Of a stretch of 64,000 nucleotides of DNA, positions 1 to 10,494 are shown piece after piece. Under the pieces are notes generated by a model that worked only from the letters and a program-made list of their open reading frames with translations, made no database searches and had not been told where the DNA came from. The DNA comes from Ceratorhiza oryzae-sativae (taxonomy: Eukaryota; Basidiomycota; Agaricomycetes; Cantharellales; Ceratobasidiaceae): the NCBI GenBank assembly GCA_030998015.1, contig JARWMV010000008.1:310001-374000 (forward strand). The letters run 5' to 3'. Made by a program: the position numbers and the translations under genes. Each line of letters opens with the position of its first letter. The stretch's first letter is position 1.

Positions 1-1465
1 CACTTTCGTTCATCGAATTTCCAGGCCCATCCAGGGCTTCAAATTCGAGCGTATGACTAGGCCAAGATCGTGTCAAGGGCTCCGATGGAATATCATCCGC
101 AAATGGAGGTGCAAGCGGGAGGGCCATAGAGAGACTGAGCAGGTTCGGCAGGACGATCGAAATCTTGAGTAAATCCGCATATTGAATGTCGAAGTGACTG
201 AGTTCAAGACGGATGAGTTGCGGCCAGCAGCTGCACCAGTGTGTAAAAGGCTCCCCCAGGACCAACTGCTCTTGGTAAAACATAGCGAAAGAAATAGAGA
301 GCAGTGGTAGGGACTTGAGAGGGAGAAGCAATAGTTGACTCTCGGTGTGACTGAGAAAGTCGACTTGAAAGGTTAATCGTTCGACGTTCGGTGTATGCTC
401 AGCGATGAGTGGAAGCGTAGCCTCAAGTTGATGCGGTAAGACGCTACAGCGAAATTCGAGATATAGTGTGACAATGTTACGAAGGGCGTTCGACTGCCAC
501 AAGTTGCGGAAGGACTCGAACGATACCCCGATCACGTTTAGCTCGCGGAGCGCACCGAAGGAACTTGATTTCACGTGGCCAGACAAGTCGTCTAAAAGGG
601 GAAGGTCGCTTTCGTCGCTGTTTGTCATGAGCTCCAAGCTCTCAAGCCCAGGGTGATTCATTGCCCAGACTAAAGAAGATGTTGTGAAGAAATTATTCGC
701 CAACTCTAGCGAGTTGAGCGAGGGTAAACTTGGCAACCCAACTGGTATGATTGGTCCGTCAACATCCAGATCCAACGTGGCCTTTGGGGTAATACTCAAT
801 GAGAGCCCCTCAAGCATCTTGCAGGTCTCAAGGACAAGGCCTGAAAACAGCTCGAGAGTGAGAATATGTCTTGGTTTGTACTCCTCATCAAATATTGAGA
901 TCGAGCCCAATCGAAAGTCAGTGATTGATGGCGAAATGAGCAAGAACAACCAATTGACACCCCCTAGATCATGGTCACTTATGGGAACCCCACTAATGCT
1001 CAATGCTTGTAGTTTAGGAAAGACCCTCTGATGAGTGACATACGACATAATTTTGGGAATGAATCTTTTCCGTTCTGCTTCGCCTGGTCCAGAAACGAGT
1101 CTGAAGAACTTGGCATCCACATGTGTAATAAAGGGAGCGTAAATTCTCAGACGTTTGAACATGGAAGAAGTGATTTCGTTGGGGAGTCTCTCTTGTGGCA
1201 GTGGGTTGACGTCAATCCAGTGCCTGGAACTGGGCAAGGAACGATCATCGCAGTAGCAAAACGCTCCAGGAATCAGACGGAGTATATCCTGGAATTCAAC
1301 ATAGCCTCCCCAGAGGAGAGGAATAAAAGTAGAGAACCAAACGCGGGAGACTTGTGCCCAACGCGCTAGATCTGCTCGCTCACCAGAGTAGCCATAGATA
1401 AGAAGGAGGATCTCAGGGATCTCAAGAACTTTGTGAGTGCCTGCATACAATGGCTTTAGGTCCAT
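1..1465 (-). CDS. F-box-like leucine-rich protein, 3' end cut by window edge
   Basis: An open frame of 488 codons runs without a stop from an ATG at 1463-1465 to the window edge, so the C terminus is missing. Residues about 12-52 look like a degenerate F-box: a hydrophobic IPEILLLIYGY stretch, then ARWAQVSRVWFS and a Leu-Trp pair. The rest has the spaced Leu/Ile pattern of LRR-like fungal F-box proteins (for example LESLELMTNSDESDLPLLDD). The C-terminal part resembles the gene at 40519-42045, which shares a YADLL..S..LP.L motif, so the two are probably distant paralogues. Such proteins are thought to recruit substrates to SCF ubiquitin ligases, but that role is family knowledge. No intron is needed in the visible part. 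The plus-strand ORFs here are shadows. Confidence 0.8.
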   Translation of the reverse strand, partial: MDLKPLYAGTHKVLEIPEILLLIYGYSGERADLARWAQVSRVWFSTFIPLLWGGYVEFQDILRLIPGAFCYCDDRSLPSSRHWIDVNPLPQERLPNEITSSMFKRLRIYAPFITHVDAKFFRLVSGPGEAERKRFIPKIMSYVTHQRVFPKLQALSISGVPISDHDLGGVNWLFLLISPSITDFRLGSISIFDEEYKPRHILTLELFSGLVLETCKMLEGLSLSITPKATLDLDVDGPIIPVGLPSLPSLNSLELANNFFTTSSLVWAMNHPGLESLELMTNSDESDLPLLDDLSGHVKSSSFGALRELNVIGVSFESFRNLWQSNALRNIVTLYLEFRCSVLPHQLEATLPLIAEHTPNVERLTFQVDFLSHTESQLLLLPLKSLPLLSISFAMFYQEQLVLGEPFTHWCSCWPQLIRLELSHFDIQYADLLKISIVLPNLLSLSMALPLAPPFADDIPSEPLTRSWPSHTLEFEALDGPGNSMNES

Positions 1466-2163
1466 TACATAAAAGGGCAAGCAACGACTTGTCGTTAGCT
1501 AAAGTGTCGTAGATCACGATAGAGGGACTCGGCACGCTTCGCACGGCTTACATAAGCAGATCTGCCCGAAAAGTGGCACACATTATAGACACTTGTTTAA
1601 TGATAGCATAAGGTACCAGGAGAGACCGGTTTCCGGCCGGTCCAATTTTGAACCCATTTTTGGCCAACTTGAGGTTTGTGTAGAATCGAGAAGATTTAAA
1701 AATCTGGCATAAATACTACCCTATGTAAGGCCCTCATGTGCACCTAAAGTCAAGTTTTTGTGAGAGAATCTGAAAGGAGCGGGGAGTAATGGTGCATACA
1801 TCCTGTTTTTTGCACATGAACCGGAGCATCGGAATGCCTTCGGATGTCTTTTTTCAACAGTACGCGGCTTTTTTTGCTGTTGATTTTTGAGCTAGATAAA
1901 TGCACCATTGTTGGGAACCTTATTACCCTCAAATATGTTTAGTTTTGTAACCGTCGTGCACATAGCATTGCACCTTGGCACTGAAATGGCCACCGGAGCC
2001 AATTAAATCCGCCGGATGCAAGAAAATAATTCAACTATTCTAAATTAGTCTAGTAATGCTAAAGTACCCAAGGAGACCCATTGGTGGCCATCCTACGCCA
2101 TCCTCACTATCACTGACCACACTCCAAAGGTGAAATAACATTTTCTGCTTTGATCTTGACTTT
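1466..2163. other. Intergenic, no gene seen
   Basis: The stretch upstream of the F-box-like gene holds no convincing ORF or RNA. It should contain that gene's promoter and, towards the right, the unmarked left end of the decayed pogo-type transposon. I could not identify a terminal inverted repeat. Confidence 0.5.
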
Positions 2164-2588
2164 ATGCTGAGTATCAATCAACAGATGCCTAAAGTAGGTA
2201 CAAATAGACTCACATGTGAAGATTGCATCCAGAATGCATTGCAAGATCTGCGTAAGGGGGTCTTCCAGAAGATCAGCAAAGCTGCTGAGTTCCATAACAT
2301 TCCACACAAGACACTGTCAAATTGCTCAAGAGGCCTGCATTCTAGTGCTAGGATTGGACATGCTCACTGTCAAAAGCTCTCCCCTGCTGCTGAATCTGCC
2401 CTTGTTGATTGGTGTATCTTCTCTGGCGGAATTGGCCTTCCATGGACCAAGGAAGATCTACTTGAACAAGCTCAATCACTCACTAGACCTGGTGTTGAAA
2501 TCTCAACAAACTGGTACAAGCAATTTATCAAGTGACACTCCTTGTACCTCAAATTCAAACAAGCTTACAGCCTTGATCCAAAGTGTGC
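2164..2588 (+). pseudogene. pogo/CENP-B-like transposase, N-terminal part (fragment 1)
   Basis: This encodes the DNA-binding half of a pogo-type (Tc1/mariner superfamily) transposase: a Psq-like helix-turn-helix around residues 18-50 (IQNALQDLRKGVFQKISKAA) and a CENP-B-like helix-turn-helix ending in STNWYKQFIK. The frame is closed by TGA at 2533-2535, where family members normally have Arg; CGA to TGA is a CpG transition. The frame continues after the stop with a SLDPK motif up to 2588, where the LINE is inserted. The same gene resumes at 9023 and at 26323. The transposase is dead: one stop, at least one later frame break and three insertions. Confidence 0.75.
2576..2588 (+). repeat. Target-site duplication of the LINE, left copy
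   Basis: ATCCAAAGTGTGC occurs here and again at 9023-9035. Removing one copy plus 2589-9022 restores a continuous transposase frame, so this is a true TSD of 13 bp, typical of target-primed reverse transcription. Confidence 0.9.
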
Positions 2589-2943
2589 TGTTGTAATCCA
2601 GTTTATTCTGTCCGCTCAGCCCGCGACTATGTAAGACAGTTACAACAGTTTGTGGTATAGGAAACCGCCTTCTACCCCGCCCCATCGTCGGCCCCTGAGC
2701 CTGTTATCCCAATACTCCGAGCAATGCCCGGCAGACGAGCCTACGCCCCCCTGCCGTCCGACCTTCTAGGTCGTTTTAGTGCCCCAGAGCTCCCCAAATC
2801 TGCAATTGCAGTTTTGTGTCCTTTCTGGTAGTCTCCTGGTTCTCTTCGCCCGATCTTGTGTATCTTAATGTGTATGTGTTCTAATGTATGCGGTGTTATC
2901 CTTTTAGTCAATGCGCGAATTGGTACAGTCACCTGTTCGTCCG

Positions 2944-5900
2944 TTATAGTAGTCCTATGCGCTCGAGGTATTGCATCAAATGCTTCGTCGCCTTCCCTGG
3001 TTCCAGCAGAGCCCTAAACGATCTTGACGCGTCTCCCAAATCGCGCGTTCTCAGTACCCGTTCCGCCTTGTGCGCCGGACAGATCATCAGCACGTGGAAT
3101 ATCGTCTGGTCTTGAAGCTTGCAGTTCGGGCACGTTGGGGAGTCGATGATTTTGAATCGGCTGAGGTACGCTGCAACCGGGAAGTGCTCGAGACGTAGTT
3201 GGACCAAAGCTGCAAAATCGCGTCGGGGAAGGGCCTTGGCCATCTTGAAAAAGTTGAGCGACGGGTATGTTGGGTCTAGGTTCTGTAATCTGTCTTTTCT
3301 TATTGTGTCTTCAACTTCTTCCTTCCATCGGCGTAAAAGTAGTTTCCGGAACATTCGAATCGCCGCCGTAGGATTGATCGGTATGCGTCCTCTCAGATGT
3401 CCCGGGAGCAGTTCGATTTGACTTCTGCCGCCTTGCCCTGCATCTCTCGCCGCCTTGTCCGCCTTCTCGTTTCCGTCCACTCCTTCGTGTCCTGGTATCC
3501 ATCTTGCTTCGATTCTTGCCTGCCCGTGTCTCTCCGATACCCTGCGCAGTAAGGATGCCATGTCAGCAAACATGTTCGACAACTGTTTCGTCTTTCCTGC
3601 CTCCAGCGTGCGCAGCACCGCCTGGTTATCCACAAATATAGCTGCGTCCTCAAACGGCCATCTCTCCGTCTCTAGTAGGTGCAGACCAAGCTGCAGGCCT
3701 ATAATCTCTGCCTCGTACACCTCGTGCTCCTCGTCTGAGCCCAAGTACACCTTGAGTGTTCGATCCACCGCTCCATCTCTGACTAGCACCGCCGCAGCTC
3801 CTACTCCGCCGTCTTTCATGGACCCGTCCGTGTAGATTTTTACATCTGCTGCAAGATTCTTCTCAGCTTCTATCGCCTCCTCTCGTGTCTCGTCTATCGT
3901 GATCTTAAGTTTTGAGAGTATTCTCCGTAATTCCCCGCTCTGGGTCTCGGTGCAAAATCTGCCACATTAACTTCAGTAGTCATGAATAGGATGTGTAAAG
4001 GTGAACGATGCTCAGCTGGTATGTGTTTCCCTTCTCGGTCGACCAAACTCCTGAGCGGATGGCTTTGCGGGATCGATGCTAGCCGTACCGCCGCCCGATG
4101 ACAGGCCCTTTGCAGTTCTAGCTTCACCGGGAGAATGCCGGCATGTACATCGAGTGCGTCGGTTGGTGATGTTCGCAGGGCGCCCGTTATATTGAGTGCT
4201 GAGATACGTTGGATTGTCTGTAATCGTTTCGTGAAACCCGCCGCGCCGAGGTCTCTGGTTCCGAGTTCATTCCTGCGGACGTGTTCCCACCAAACGTCAG
4301 CTGCATAAGTCACTTTTGGTAGAAAAACTGCCTGATGTAGACGACGCGCTGCCTCCGGCTTCAGGCCGTGCCTCGTTCTGGACACTCTCCTCAAGAGATT
4401 GACCCAGGTGGAAGCCGTCTTTAGCACTCCAGCTCTCTGCTCTCCCCATCTCAACTCCTCGTCGAATATCACCCCGAGGAAACGGTGCGATTTAACCGGC
4501 TCAATCAGCACACCTCCAATCTGAATCGCCTCGGCTTTTTTTCCTTGCTCCTCGTAAATCCAACTAGTGCCGTCTTGTCCAGCGCAAACTCCGAGGTGTG
4601 CAGCTTCGCCCACTTTAACGCCCCATCTTCCCTTTCCAACATGTCCTTGAGCATCTCCTCCGCCTGCTCCATATTCGCCGCCCTCGTCAAAAGAGCCACA
4701 TCGTCAATATATCCAACCGCTAGCTCCTCCCGTTTGCCCCTCCCTTTTGGTTCTTGGGCTACCCTAATTAGATCGCTGTTGTAGAATATATAAAAAATAC
4801 ACGAGAGCGGACAGCCCTGGTCTATCCCATGTTTGATTTCGAATTTTCCTGATTCGTAGTCGTCGAACTTGAGAACAGTAGTCCGGCCGGCTAGTTTACG
4901 CTCCATCCAAGTTACGTAGTCTTCGGGGATTCCACTTTTCCGAAGGTTGTGAGCCAGCCTGGCCGGGCTCGCGTTTGGGAAGGCTCCCGATACGTCCAAG
5001 AAAAGCCCAGCTACTACGTCTCCGTTGCGCCACGCGTTTTTGATGAACGAAGTGAGTGTGTGCATAGAGTCGGATGTCGTGCGTCCTTGTCGACCTCCGA
5101 AGTGGTGCTCCGGTAGCAGGTTCCACTTTTCCGCTAGCCTGTTGAGCTCCTCCGCCACACATGCTGACAGTAGCTTTGAGATGACGTTGAGTAGTGCGAT
5201 AGGTCTGTAGGCTTTAGGTTTCGAGTAGTCCGGTTTTCCTGGTTTCCGTAAGACTATGGTGGTTGATTCTCGCCAGGCTTGCGGGTAGTATTGTAGAGTG
5301 AAGGTTGCTCGATAGAGGGGAACAAGTAGAGGCACAAGCGTGTCGGCACAGTATATGTAGATGCAGTTGGGTATTCCATCCGGGCCGGGGGCTTTGTACA
5401 GCTGAAGTCTGTCAATCGCGCGGCGCAGCTGCGCACCTGTTACTCTTCGGAATGGTTCTACGTCGTCAATGTAGTCCTCTTCGTCAAAAGGCGCATCGGC
5501 TTCCGGAGTTGGGAAGAGAGTGTCGTAGAAGACCGATCCCTTCTCCTCGTTCGTCTCGCATTTTTGTTGCTCTCCGTTTGGCCTGTCGACTACCAGGGTG
5601 GGGACTCGAGTCGCGCCGCCATCCCCCTTAGCGCTTGTAAGATATCGGTGGGCTGTCCAGAGGTCGTCTGCGTCGGCTGTGTCGATGAAGTTGTTCCAGC
5701 ACATCTTCTGCGAGTCTTTCATCGCGTTCCTAAAGTCTTCTTCAGCCTGTTTGAGTTCGTCGTATGCAGGGTGACCAATCTCGTAATCATAACGGTTGAC
5801 GGTTCTACTCAGCTTGTTTTTTGCTTTCCAAAGTTCCGTGAGCTGGGGAGTCCACCAACGTTTTGAGTGCGGGCTTTGCTTAATTTCCGGTACCAGTTCT

Positions 5901-6822
5901 TCGATAGTTGCTTGAATGGCTTGCATCAGGTCCCCTAGCCGCTTGTTAAAGTTCCTGACCGTGGTGACTTTTCCTGTAGGCAGCGCATCAGTTCGTGTTT
6001 TAAGTTTTTCGTTGAACTCATCCCAATTCGTCTTCCTGTAGTTCCTTCGAGTCTCTGTCTTCGCCCTTTCGCACGTGAGGATTATCACTGTGTGGATTGC
6101 AAAATGATCGGTCGAAGTGATATTTGGGTCTGGGGAGGCTGTGCAGAGGTCGACGTAGTCTTCGAGTCTTGACGAAATAAAAACGTTGTCTAGTCTAGAA
6201 AGGTTCTGAGTAGTGTACAGTTTATGTGTAGGCATCCCACCAGGTAGGGTCATAACGAGGTCGTTGTTCGAGGTCAGGTCTATCAACTTCTCCGCTGCCT
6301 CCATTCGTGCGTCCGTGAAAAGGTGTTCGTTCCTTGGTTCATCCCAAAGTGGATGATGTCGATTGAAGTCGCCTAGTAGTATAACGTTGATGTGTCTGGG
6401 TAGACTTGCAAAGTGGGATTCCAAGAGTTCGATTGTATCGTGTGTGCGCCGTCGTTATAAACATTGTAGATCCTAGTTTTCCCTTGAGAGGTTTCGAGTT
6501 CGATTGCTGTAACATCCGCTGTTCGTAGAGCTACTGTTCGCCAACAGTTGGTTGAGAGTTTCCGATTAACTAGTAGAAGCGATCTAGAGCGAGGTTGGCC
6601 GTCATGAAGGTGGTTCGTAGGGTAGGCTGAGATCCATTTAGATGTAATTCCAATAGCGTTTTTATCTTTGAGTGCCGGTTCCTGAATAGCTAGTATATCC
6701 CAGTTGTCTGGGTTTACTGATTTCATAAGGTCGTGGTGAGCAGTAGGAGACGTGTTAACATTTTGTTGCCATATCCTGAGTTTTCCAAGTCTTGTGTTGT
6801 TTGCGTTTGGTCGTCTAGGCAT
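2944..6822 (-). pseudogene. LINE ORF2 polyprotein: AP endonuclease, reverse transcriptase, RNase H; three frameshifts
   Basis: The ATG at 6822 overlaps the end of ORF1 by 8 nt (ATGCCTAG). The domains are in the usual order. The endonuclease begins LRIWQQNVNTS, with AIQEP and later GDFNRHHPLWD and DNVFIS. The RT has FLDVSGAFPN, GIDQGCPLS and the catalytic box GYIDDV. The RNase H follows with YTDGS, YEAEIIGL, VDNQAV and HEGVDGNEKAD, and a CPNC...H....C knuckle lies near the C terminus. Frame breaks fall near 6430 (inside the endonuclease), near 4530 in an A-run (after RT), and near 3915 (before RNase H). Each looks like a one-base change, because sensible protein continues in the next frame. 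All catalytic boxes read intact. ORF2 ends with a TAA/TAG-type stop at 2944. Confidence 0.88.
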
Positions 6823-8902
6823 GAGCGGTTTCTGGAGATACTAGCGTGCTGGGGGAAGAGGAGGTTGGGGCGTTGGTGTATTCGGTGAGTGTTGTTTGTC
6901 TAGGAGGGATGACCAATCCGCCTAGTGTTGGTTGAGCTAAGTTATCCGGTCGTGGGTGGGCTTCCTGAGGGCCTAGTGTTGGTTCAACTGGAGGTGGTGC
7001 TGGCGCATAAGTGTGCTCTTTGCGTGTGCGAGGGGGTCGGAAGCGTTGCTCGATCTCTCTAGCTCCAAGGAGCTCCCATGTCCACGCTTCACTAGTAACA
7101 AAGAAACGATAGCGGTTATCTGGGATTCTGTCAGAGAGGTTGGCACACCTGGTAGCGTAGCCTGGGCAGGATGTCGACCAGGTTGGGTGTCCCTTGGTCT
7201 TGCACGTTACGCAGTAGGTGTCTAGCCGATTCGTGCACTTCTCGGTTCGATGTTCGCCCCCGCAGGTGCCACACGTCTGCGTGGCAGAGCAGTCCTTAGC
7301 TTGGTGACCTGGTAGCTGGCAATTATAGCATCGCAGCGGGGTTGATAATAGCTTCACCGTAGAGCAGTCCTTCCCCTCTAAAGTCATTCGATTCGCAATC
7401 CAGAGGTTTGCCGTCTCCTTCGTCGTACAGTGGACAATCAAGTGTGCGTGTCTTTGCCCTGGCTCGCGTTTTGAAGGGTCCCTGATCCACCTCAGGCTGA
7501 GTATCGAGCCCTTCGGAAGGTTGTTGGTCTCTTCTAGATAATCGACTGTCGCCTTCTTTGCAACATCAAGGGAGATTGGGACGTGCTGAACTAGAACTGG
7601 GAATTTGCGTTCTCGAATCTGGACTGCACAGCCAAAGCCATCAGTAAATCTGTTGCAAACGTCTGGGCGCACCAGCCAACTCCTCGCTTCCACTGAGTTC
7701 ATTTTGTAGAGCAGCCCCCCATTTGCTTGTCTTGCGACCAAGGTAAACTGAACTTTCTCGGGTTTCCCGTTGAGCAGTTCTGGCTCTACAATCTTCTCTA
7801 CCGCCTTCCGTGCCTGTTCAAGTAAATCCTGTTCAGCAACGTTCTGGAGTCCCCTCTGACCCGAGACCACTTCTGGGTCAATCATCAGTTGCTTCTCTCG
7901 TCTCTCTTCTCCTCGCCTTAATCTCTCTGCTCCTTGTTGAACTTGTTTCTCCGATAGAGAGTTCTCAGGGGCTACCTCTTCCAGTGGAGGCCAGACTCCC
8001 CCCCTTGCCACTGCCGCCGCGTACGATCCACTTCTGCCCCCCGTCTCCTCTTGTCCCTCCACTGGTTCATATCCCCATCCCACTCTTCCTGCTGGCTGTG
8101 CTCCCCAAACTGGCGGAGTTGGGTCAGTGCTCGTCGCTGGGGGTATCACTGGGTCTTTCGCTTGCGCGATTGCTCCCTCCTCCCTCATCTTCGTCCATTC
8201 TCCCCTTTCCACTTCAAGTTTCCTCAGAGTAGCCTTCATCCCATCCAGTACTCTATCTAGCAAGGCCCTTTCAAGCTCCTGCTGTCTCTTCTCCTCCACA
8301 AAACGGCCCCTCTCCCCAGCTAACTCCCTTTTTTCTTGCGTAAGGACCTCCTCCGTCGCACTCACTGTCTCCTCCCTCTCTTCAAGTCTCCTCTTTTCTT
8401 CCTGTAGACCCTCCATCACCTCCTTCTTTGCGCACTCCCTTGCCTCGTCTCTAACGCTCATATATCTATGAAAGGACGCGTCAGCCGTGGCCTCCGAAAC
8501 GATTTTTCCAAGCGCGTCTTTTAACAGTGTGCCTACTGCTACTGGCACCTCCCAAACTTCCTCGAAGTCCGAGTCTCCAGCCGTCTCCTTGCCCGTGAAG
8601 TTCAAGAGTATTTCGATTAGCTTCTCAAACGCAGGGTGAGAGGTGCCCTGGATGAGGCCTCTGCTCGACAACTCCTTGATTGCAACTGTCGTCGACATGG
8701 CCCGTCGCACCGGCATAGTGGGTGGCTCTACAGGCGCTGGGGCAGTCAACAGATTCAGCGCAGTAAGGACAACTGGCGAGGGAGGGGTAGAGATCGCGGA
8801 AAGACTGGTAGCACGGTTTCCTGCTGGGGTGTTCGCTCTCCTAGATGTCGCAACGCCTGGTAGTGATGGTTTCGGTATTATATTTCTGTTTCTGGTAGAC
8901 AT
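6815..8902 (-). CDS. LINE ORF1 gag-like RNA-binding protein
   Basis: An intact frame of about 695 codons from the ATG of MSTRNRNIIPK. The open frame extends upstream to 9037, but that part includes target-site sequence, so the internal ATG after a short 5' UTR is the better start. From N to C: a Pro/Thr-rich disordered segment, a long charged coiled coil (EEKRRLEEREETVSATEEVL), a central domain, then three zinc knuckles (CYNCQLPGHQAKDC, CGTCGGEHRTEKC and CVTCKTKGHPTWSTSC) and a Pro-rich tail. This matches ORF1 of Tad1/I-type LINEs, which binds element RNA. It ends TAG at 6815-6817, inside the start of ORF2, suggesting reinitiation or translational coupling. Confidence 0.88.
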   Translation of the reverse strand: MSTRNRNIIPKPSLPGVATSRRANTPAGNRATSLSAISTPPSPVVLTALNLLTAPAPVEPPTMPVRRAMSTTVAIKELSSRGLIQGTSHPAFEKLIEILLNFTGKETAGDSDFEEVWEVPVAVGTLLKDALGKIVSEATADASFHRYMSVRDEARECAKKEVMEGLQEEKRRLEEREETVSATEEVLTQEKRELAGERGRFVEEKRQQELERALLDRVLDGMKATLRKLEVERGEWTKMREEGAIAQAKDPVIPPATSTDPTPPVWGAQPAGRVGWGYEPVEGQEETGGRSGSYAAAVARGGVWPPLEEVAPENSLSEKQVQQGAERLRRGEERREKQLMIDPEVVSGQRGLQNVAEQDLLEQARKAVEKIVEPELLNGKPEKVQFTLVARQANGGLLYKMNSVEARSWLVRPDVCNRFTDGFGCAVQIRERKFPVLVQHVPISLDVAKKATVDYLEETNNLPKGSILSLRWIRDPSKREPGQRHAHLIVHCTTKETANLWIANRMTLEGKDCSTVKLLSTPLRCYNCQLPGHQAKDCSATQTCGTCGGEHRTEKCTNRLDTYCVTCKTKGHPTWSTSCPGYATRCANLSDRIPDNRYRFFVTSEAWTWELLGAREIEQRFRPPRTRKEHTYAPAPPPVEPTLGPQEAHPRPDNLAQPTLGGLVIPPRQTTLTEYTNAPTSSSPSTLVSPETAHA

Positions 8903-9022
8903 TCCGGCCAGTTCCAGTAGTGAAGCTAAGTAGCAAAGAGTATGAAAAGTGTCGAAAAACCAAGAATGAGCGACCCAGATTTCAAACAAGTCCAGTGTGG
9001 CTGTGCTTGATGGTGGTCGTCC

Positions 9023-9105
9023 ATCCAAAGTGTGCATCTGGTTTCAATAAGCCCACAATATTAGCACATTTTGAATCCTACCATAATATGATCAAACATT
9101 ACAAC
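9023..9105 (+). pseudogene. pogo-type transposase, bridge fragment (fragment 2)
   Basis: This 83-bp piece lies between the LINE and chromovirus C. It starts with the LINE TSD and reads SGFNKPTILAHFESYHNMIK. It continues in frame across the removed C element into YNIPPEHQWNMD at 26323. It shows that both insertions hit the same gene. Confidence 0.85.
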
Positions 9106-9481
9106 TGTCACGAACTGACACGCATATATCCACTCTATAATATTTTCTCAATTTACTACATTTTATGAGATCATCTTCAAAACATACTTGCCTTTTATGG
9201 TATATCTGTGTCATGTGACTCATGGAATGTTCCGGACTGGTAACCGAGATGTATTTCAACTCCAATGTGAAATTCCGCAGTTCCGCAGTCGCTTCTACTG
9301 CTTCTATCTCTTATCTGTCATGACTCACTGTACAGACTTGTTTGTTATGATGTGGCTCGTACTATGTATATAAACCAGGTCAAGTTTGCAGAGGACTCCT
9401 CAAGAACTTGACCTCTTGTTGAATACAAGTTCTTTTATTTTCTTACCATTTTCCTTGTCACCTGACTTGTCGTTGTTGACA
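9106..9481 (+). repeat. 5' LTR of chromovirus C
   Basis: 376 bp, TGTCACGAACTGACA...TTGACA. It contains a TATA box (9367-9374) and, 34 bp downstream, the self-priming sequence. It differs from the 3' LTR mainly at CG/TG or CG/CA positions. Confidence 0.95.
9367..9374 (+). promoter_or_regulatory. TATA box of chromovirus C
   Basis: TATATAAA, placed so that a transcript would begin close to CAAGAACTTGACCT (9401-9414), the sequence that matches the primer-binding site. The position is inferred. Confidence 0.6.
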
Positions 9482-9812
9482 TCAGGTCAAGTTCTTGACA
9501 ATCGTAAGTCTCAGTGTTGTCTGGGATACTTTTGGAACGCTGTTGGCATCGTCTCAAGATAACTCCCTGTTGCCTTCCCCAATCCTACTCCACCTACCCA
9601 CAGCCACAAGATATCATTGCCCTATACACACCTCTGTGAAACCTTGCATAGTCAGGTCCCTCACACGTTGTAACAAGCTTTGGTTCTCTAATCTCTTTTG
9701 TCAACAAGAGGTGGGGTCGCTCATTGCCCTTAAGTAGCTGAGCAACGGAGGTCACCTTCCTATTCCAATAGACTCAGGAAAGGGTCTATTTTTCTCTTTT
9801 ATCATGCTCTTG
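9482..9812 (+). other. Leader of chromovirus C up to the copy A insertion
   Basis: Untranslated leader after the primer site. The last 9 bases (ATG at 9804) open an accessory ORF that continues at 20085 after copy A. No other gene is seen. Confidence 0.6.
9484..9497 (+). promoter_or_regulatory. Self-complementary primer-binding site of chromovirus C
   Basis: AGGTCAAGTTCTTG lies 2 nt after the 5' LTR. It is the exact reverse complement of 9401-9414 inside the LTR, just downstream of the TATA box. This is the arrangement of Tf1/sushi elements, where the 5' end of the RNA folds back as primer. No tRNA 3' end is required. Confidence 0.75.
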
Positions 9813-9817
9813 CTCGA

Positions 9818-10373
9818 TGTTATGACCTGTCAAACAGACATAACAAAACAACCAAATATTTCTACAGATTTATGGCATTTTTCCTAAGCGGAACAAGCCA
9901 TAAACAAGGTCACATGACCTCGGCGCTTAGCCAGCGCTTACGGTGGTTACCCTGAACTTGCTCCAGCATTTCTCTCCATTGTTACTTGGAGCGAGGAGCG
10001 AGTTGTCACGTGATCTTGGCGCTTACGGCAGGATCATGTGACCTCAGCGCCTACCCCTTGGACCTTGTGTGGCTCTATAAGATTCGGAGCCGCACAAACT
10101 TAAGACAAACAATTACCTAACCCGTAGTACTGTACATAACCTACACCTACTGCGGAGTGTGCTTAGATCATACGTCCGCAGCCACCGCAGCCACAGGTAT
10201 ATATAAGGAGGATAAAGCAAGACTGGACGCCTCAGCTTGCTTTATCTCGTCAACCACCATAGACCATAGCAAACACTGTAACTAGAACGCTAAATACATA
10301 CTGCATAGCACCAAACTGTAAACGCAGCCACTACTTAAGTGCTCCACAAGGGAGCCTCCAGAGGGTCACGACA
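9818..10373 (+). repeat. 5' LTR of copy A, one 113-bp unit
   Basis: 556 bp. U3 carries a single repeat unit (GTTACCCTGAACTTGCTCC... to a GTCACGTGA-type palindrome). Compared with the 3' LTR it shows T or A at many former CpG sites (for example ACATGAC for ACGTGAC). A hairpin GATAAAGCAAG/CTTGCTTTATC lies at 10211-10246. Confidence 0.95.
10198..10206 (+). promoter_or_regulatory. TATA box in the copy A LTR
   Basis: TATATATAA sits 36 bp upstream of AGCTTGCTTTAT (10234-10245), the proposed 5' end of the element RNA. The same arrangement is present in the 3' LTR and in copy B. Confidence 0.65.
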
Positions 10374-10375
10374 TT

Positions 10376-10387
10376 ATAAAGCAAGCT
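10376..10387 (+). promoter_or_regulatory. Self-complementary primer-binding site of copy A
   Basis: ATAAAGCAAGCT, 2 nt after the LTR, is the reverse complement of AGCTTGCTTTAT at 10234-10245, as expected for Tf1/sushi-type self-priming. Copy B has the same site at 61091-61102. Confidence 0.75.
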
Positions 10388-10494
10388 CTTAACTTAACTA
10401 GTGGCGAACATAAGTATACTGCACAGATACTAAGGGCTGAGTACACAAGAAAACCAGCTAACTCCTGTGATACATAAGAGAACATAAAGAAACA

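Larger units (their letters stand above)
2589..9022 (-). mobile_element. Full-length non-LTR retrotransposon (LINE, Tad1/I-like with RNase H)
   Basis: A 6434-bp minus-strand element bounded by a 13-bp TSD. Its 5' end is at 9022 and its 3' end at 2589. Order: 5' UTR of about 120 bp, ORF1 (gag-like, zinc knuckles) at 8902-6815, ORF2 (endonuclease, reverse transcriptase, RNase H, terminal CCHC) at 6822-2944, and 3' UTR 2943-2589 ending in a short AT-rich tail with no long poly-A. It lies in the second third of the pogo-type transposase gene. ORF1 is intact but ORF2 has three frame breaks. The element is less CpG-depleted than its host transposon, which fits a later insertion. The clade assignment is inferred from domain order. 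Confidence 0.9.

Noticed and set aside
5025..9168. Plus-strand ORFs opposite the LINE
   Set aside because: Shadows of LINE ORF1 and ORF2; the minus-strand frames contain all the catalytic motifs.
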